The notes beneath the pieces were generated by a model. That model saw nothing but the letters and a program-made list of their open reading frames with translations. It did not search any database and was not told where the DNA came from. 33,965 bases of DNA. Source: JAOZHU01 sp964632845. Its GTDB lineage: Archaea; Thermoproteota; Bathyarchaeia; Bathyarchaeales; Bathycorpusculaceae. The stretch covers positions 1 to 33,965 of the forward strand of contig CAZWDU010000019.1 of NCBI GenBank assembly GCA_964632845.1, read 5' to 3'. The translations under genes and the position numbers were made by a program. This document shows, piece by piece, positions 31,598-33,965 of the stretch. Each line of letters starts with the position of its first letter. The stretch's first letter is position 1.

Positions 31598-32665
31598 CTA
31601 CCCCTCACCAACCTTCTGCCCGTCCACCATACCCACACGACTACGCTTCTTGAAGTAAACCAGCAACCCAGCACCCACAACGGCAACAATGACTACGGAA
31701 ACAGCCAGAACTAATGTCGTTGGAAAAGGTTCCGTGATGGGCATTGTGGGTTCATTTTCAGTGAACTCTGGAATTGCCACAGGATTCATCAGCGGATAGT
31801 TGTCAGTGTTGTTCTCGTAAAGTTCATGGGGCGTGTCTCCTACGCCGTCGCCGTCAGCATCAAATCCTGTGTAGTTGCTCCAGTAGTTGCCTTCTACGCC
31901 GTCATCCCAAGTGTTGATGGAAAAAGGTAACTGGAAAGGCCAAGGTGTTAGACCATAATCCCACCAATCGTTTGTGTTATCAACAAAATTATTATGGTGA
32001 ATAACGTTAACGCCAGAGGTTTCCACATAGACGCCTCTCTCATTACGGGTTATGTTGTTCCATGAGATAGTATTCTCAGAAGTGCCCCAGATGGAGACGC
32101 CCTCATCGTTTGCGGTTATAATATTTTCAGAGATAGTGTTTGAGGACCCGTGGATTAATCGGATTCCCGCATCATTTTCCTTTATGAGGTTTCCACTTAC
32201 CGTGTTGTTGTCTGAGTAAGAGTCATCCACATAACCCATTTCGACACCAATAGTATTGTTAACCAGAAGGTTGTGATGCGCGTGGCAATCAGACGAGTCA
32301 GTGAAGCGGATGCCTCTAGTGAAGTCTTTGATACTCAAATTCCGTACCGTAACATTTCTGCAGTCAACAATTTCTAATCCCATCCCGAGAATATCTGTGG
32401 GTCCATGAATTTCTCCGTCTCCCTGCAAAGTATACCCCGACCCATCGACGACAATGTTGCTCCGTTGAACCTGAATCCCAAACGTGAGGTCACCCGTTAA
32501 AATGTACAAGTCTCCGTCACGCTGTATCTTATCCGTGCCTTCAACGTTGCCGTTAGCTCTGATGTAAACTGTTCCTTCTGTTGCAGCCGCATCTGTAGGT
32601 GCTACAGCTAAAGCTGAAAATAACAGTGCCAAGATGAGTGTTAGTGCTAATGTTGTTCTTTTCAT
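31598..32665 (-). CDS. NosD-like beta-helix surface protein, first gene of the surface operon
   Basis: Signal peptide and first 42 residues come from the 217-bp cassette shared with 18746-19654. Beta-helix repeats follow (RNVTVRNLSIKDFTRGIRF, NNTVSGNLIKENDAGIRL, NTISENIITANDEGVSI, NTISWNNITRNERGVYV), then EGNYWSNYTGFDADGDGVGDTPH and the anchor EPFPTTLVLAVSVVIVAVVGAGLLVYFKKRSR with a 12-residue cytoplasmic tail. ATG 32665 is chosen. Cotranscribed with the kelch and second beta-helix genes (gaps 4 nt and -4 nt). Confidence 0.9.
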   Translation of the reverse strand: MKRTTLALTLILALLFSALAVAPTDAAATEGTVYIRANGNVEGTDKIQRDGDLYILTGDLTFGIQVQRSNIVVDGSGYTLQGDGEIHGPTDILGMGLEIVDCRNVTVRNLSIKDFTRGIRFTDSSDCHAHHNLLVNNTIGVEMGYVDDSYSDNNTVSGNLIKENDAGIRLIHGSSNTISENIITANDEGVSIWGTSENTISWNNITRNERGVYVETSGVNVIHHNNFVDNTNDWWDYGLTPWPFQLPFSINTWDDGVEGNYWSNYTGFDADGDGVGDTPHELYENNTDNYPLMNPVAIPEFTENEPTMPITEPFPTTLVLAVSVVIVAVVGAGLLVYFKKRSRVGMVDGQKVGEG

Positions 32666-32757
32666 AAGCACCAATTTCCCTGTTCAATAGGGACTGTTTG
32701 TGCTGTAAAAGCGTTTTTATCAAGGTTCCTTGACTAAACAGGCTTTTCCCAGTCAAA
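32541..32757 (-). repeat. 217-bp exact repeat, copy 2 (leader + signal peptide cassette)
   Basis: Reverse complement is identical to 18654-18870 at every base. Inverted relative to copy 1, enclosing 13,670 bp. No transposase or target-site duplication is visible at either copy. Confidence 0.95.
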
Positions 32758-32856
32758 CTTTCTTGACTAAGCAGGCTGTGCTTTTAGTCAAGCTTTTTTG
32801 TCGAAGAATTCTTGGGTGAATCGAATTGTGGTCTTGTGTGTTTTTCCTTGAAGGAA
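32730..32856 (-). promoter_or_regulatory. AGTCAA/TTGACT array upstream of the surface operon
   Basis: TTGACT 32730-32735, AGTCAA 32751-32756, TTGACT 32763-32768 and AGTCAA 32786-32791 alternate in orientation. TTCCTT-G-AAGGAA (32844-32856) is a further perfect palindrome. TATA-like GATAAAAAC at 32721-32713 (minus strand) lies inside the cassette. The rest of 32860-33002 holds the promoter of the plus-strand gene at 33003 (CGATTATAAACG at 32941-32952) and nothing else recognised. Confidence 0.45.
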
Positions 32857-33002
32857 CTGTGCGTATGGTGTGGTATCTGTGCATTAGTTGTTTCTGAGGT
32901 TGCTGTTGAACAGTTCCAGAGTAGTGTGTATTAATAGATACGATTATAAACGCCATTGTACTTGTCTACTGCCGGAAGACAGCAAAGAGGTTGAATTAAA
33001 AA

Positions 33003-33581
33003 ATGAACCGCAAGCACTATCTATCAATATTCATCGTTTTGTCAACCATAGTCATCGCAAGTTCCGCGGCACTTATTTACATCTCACAGGGGAACGGAGA
33101 ATACATGCCTAATACCGTGTATGTTAGTTATGATTTCCCTTTAGGTCAAACCTCGGGTTCGCCTAGTCATAATGTCTCGCAGGGTGCAACTCACCAGATA
33201 AACTACACTTTTGCATCATTGGGATGCACTGAACAATTTACAGTAACAATAGAAAATCTTACATTAGCTAAATACGCCAGCTTCGACAGCCACCCCGACG
33301 GCAACTTTTCTTGGAACAATATAAGCACATGGGATGCTTCCATTGCTCAGGACACAATTTTCAATTACTCTCTCAGCCTAAATCAACTAACCCTGCAACC
33401 TCACATGACCAACTCTACTATTATAACCCTTAACTGGGCAGACAATGCCCCAACTGGCCGTTATCTAATAGCCGTCAACGTAAGCGAACCAGAATTCGTA
33501 ACAGAACCCTCAAAATACGACGGAATACCCAGCGTCCCTGTGGATATACTAGTGAAAGTTTACCCTAAAACAAATCAATAA
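33003..33581 (+). CDS. Exported protein with N-terminal anchor, beta-sandwich-like
   Basis: N-terminal hydrophobic helix (about 7-28, LSIFIVLSTIVIASSAALIYIS) and a ~160-residue extracellular part rich in Thr/Asn/Ser with repeated strand patterns and sequons (NYTF, NLTL, NFSW, NNIS, NYSL, NSTI, NVSE). No C-terminal anchor, so it is either released or held by the N-terminal helix. Resembles Ig-like/CARDB-type domains only in general character; not recognised. ATG 33003, with TATA-like CGATTATAAACG about 55 nt upstream. Confidence 0.72.
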   Translation: MNRKHYLSIFIVLSTIVIASSAALIYISQGNGEYMPNTVYVSYDFPLGQTSGSPSHNVSQGATHQINYTFASLGCTEQFTVTIENLTLAKYASFDSHPDGNFSWNNISTWDASIAQDTIFNYSLSLNQLTLQPHMTNSTIITLNWADNAPTGRYLIAVNVSEPEFVTEPSKYDGIPSVPVDILVKVYPKTNQ

Positions 33582-33594
33582 CCTTTCTACCGCG

Positions 33595-33634
33595 GGATTA
33601 AATTCCAATTTTGGACTGAATGAAAATTTAATCC
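33595..33634. terminator. Stem-loop between convergent genes
   Basis: GGATTAAATT (33595-33604) and AATTTAATCC (33625-33634) form an exact 10-bp stem, with CCAA/TTGG pairing in the loop. It lies 14 nt after the stop of 33003-33581, so a bidirectional terminator is likely. Confidence 0.45.
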
Positions 33635-33653
33635 AACCAAAAGTGGATAATTT

Positions 33654-33680
33654 TCAGCGTTTGCGTTTCTTGAAGTAGTG
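33654..33680 (-). pseudogene. Remnant of a YFKKRKR C-terminal anchor tail
   Basis: Minus strand reads HYFKKRKR then TGA (33656-33654). Twenty nt, CGTTTGCGTTTCTTGAAGTA on the plus strand, are identical to the kelch gene's anchor tail near 30268-30287. No hydrophobic helix precedes it. It lies 30 nt beyond the stop of the gene at 33710, in a different frame, so it looks like the leftover basic end of a lost anchor. Confidence 0.45.
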
Positions 33681-33709
33681 CAGGGGTATAACATTGAAAG
33701 TGTTATGCA

Positions 33710-33965
33710 TTACGGAAATTCATATCCGTTTATAAATGTGTTTCCGTCATTCACTGTAAAGCGAACTACATATGAAAACTTTTCTAATTCAGACAATTCA
33801 GGTCCCCCTTCAATCACCATCTCAATCTCCCGAATCTCCTCTATGCTAAGGGCGCCAATTTGTTTAGTAGACTCCGCAACTACCCTGTCATTTTGCATCA
33901 TTCTAACAACCAAAGCCAGTCCGCTTATATCATTGCCGCCTTTATTTTGAATTGTAACATTGAAT
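33710..33965 (-). CDS. C-terminal part of a probable exported protein (5' end outside window)
   Basis: An open frame enters from the right edge and ends at TAA 33710. It begins FNVTIQNKGGNDISGLALVV, a CARDB/Ig-like strand pattern, and ends NGYEFP. In sibling proteins EFP or PFP is directly followed by the anchor helix; here the stop comes immediately after, with the anchor's basic tail found 30 nt further on. The protein may therefore have lost its membrane anchor, or the residues resemble the motif by chance. Confidence 0.5.
   Translation of the reverse strand, partial: FNVTIQNKGGNDISGLALVVRMMQNDRVVAESTKQIGALSIEEIREIEMVIEGGPELSELEKFSYVVRFTVNDGNTFINGYEFP

Noticed and set aside
18654..32757. 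The inverted repeats as ends of a composite transposon or insertion sequence
   Set aside because: No transposase, no target-site duplication, and the repeats lie inside functional genes with in-frame continuation. Gene conversion or cassette exchange explains them better.
32753..32956. Minus-strand open frame upstream of the surface operon
   Set aside because: It overlaps the operator array and promoter, its composition is unlike protein, and it has no recognisable start signal.
1..33965. CRISPR arrays, rRNA genes, phage or integrase genes
   Set aside because: No regularly spaced direct repeats, no rRNA-like sequence and no integrase, transposase or phage structural gene were found on reading both strands.

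Overview
The window looks archaeal. Supporting genes are an archaeosine tRNA-guanine transglycosylase, an archaemetzincin, an aCPSF2-type beta-CASP nuclease, NreA with a PCNA-binding tail, NucS/EndoMS, an AfpA-type archaeoflavoprotein, a PAC2 protein and an Lsm protein. Many genes have TATA-like boxes about 25-35 nt upstream, TTG and GTG starts are common, and secreted proteins end in a PEF/PFP + hydrophobic helix + FKKRKR-type anchor. An anaerobic lineage such as Bathyarchaeia fits (HdrA-MvhD, polyferredoxin, ISF/AfpA), but this is judgement and not a phylogeny.

Layout. 1-1.5 kb: the tail of a membrane-anchored protein, then a secreted protein paired with a membrane winged-helix regulator. 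1.5-5 kb: a two-gene redox operon, polyferredoxin then an HdrA-MvhD fusion. 5-9.7 kb: methyltransferase, nucS, pyrophosphatase, SRPBCC protein, nreA, arsC. 9.6-12.4 kb: an autoregulated-looking unit (two small membrane proteins plus an XRE regulator) and an ABC-2 exporter pair. 12.4-15.2 kb: a toroid-fold protein, tRNA-Asp, a double-ferritin protein and a tiny lysine-rich transcription unit. 15.5-18.5 kb: ECF S-component-like protein, secreted molybdopterin-fold protein, membrane protein, FMN split-barrel protein. 18.6-19.7 kb: a beta-helix surface protein. 19.9-21.1 kb: an iron-sulfur flavoprotein/archaeoflavoprotein pair. 21.1-26 kb: a tight minus-strand string of tgtA, PHP, aCPSF2, amzA and presenilin-like protease. 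26.3-28.8 kb: Ig-like membrane protein, PAC2 and Lsm. 29-32.7 kb: a three-gene surface operon (beta-helix, kelch propeller, beta-helix). 33-34 kb: a secreted protein and the end of another protein with a broken anchor.

The most unusual feature is a 217-bp exact duplication in inverted orientation (18654-18870 and 32541-32757). It covers a promoter-like leader, start codon and signal peptide of two otherwise diverged beta-helix genes. Identity stops abruptly in the coding region: the next 11 codons encode the same residues in both genes but 10 of the 11 codons differ. This points to recent gene conversion or cassette exchange, and the inverted pair flanks 13.7 kb that could in principle invert. 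A second notable item is a complete-looking miniature transcription unit (TATA box, Shine-Dalgarno, GTG start, hairpin plus T-run) for a 19-residue Lys/Ala peptide at 15112-15171. Several strong inverted-repeat operator candidates are also present.
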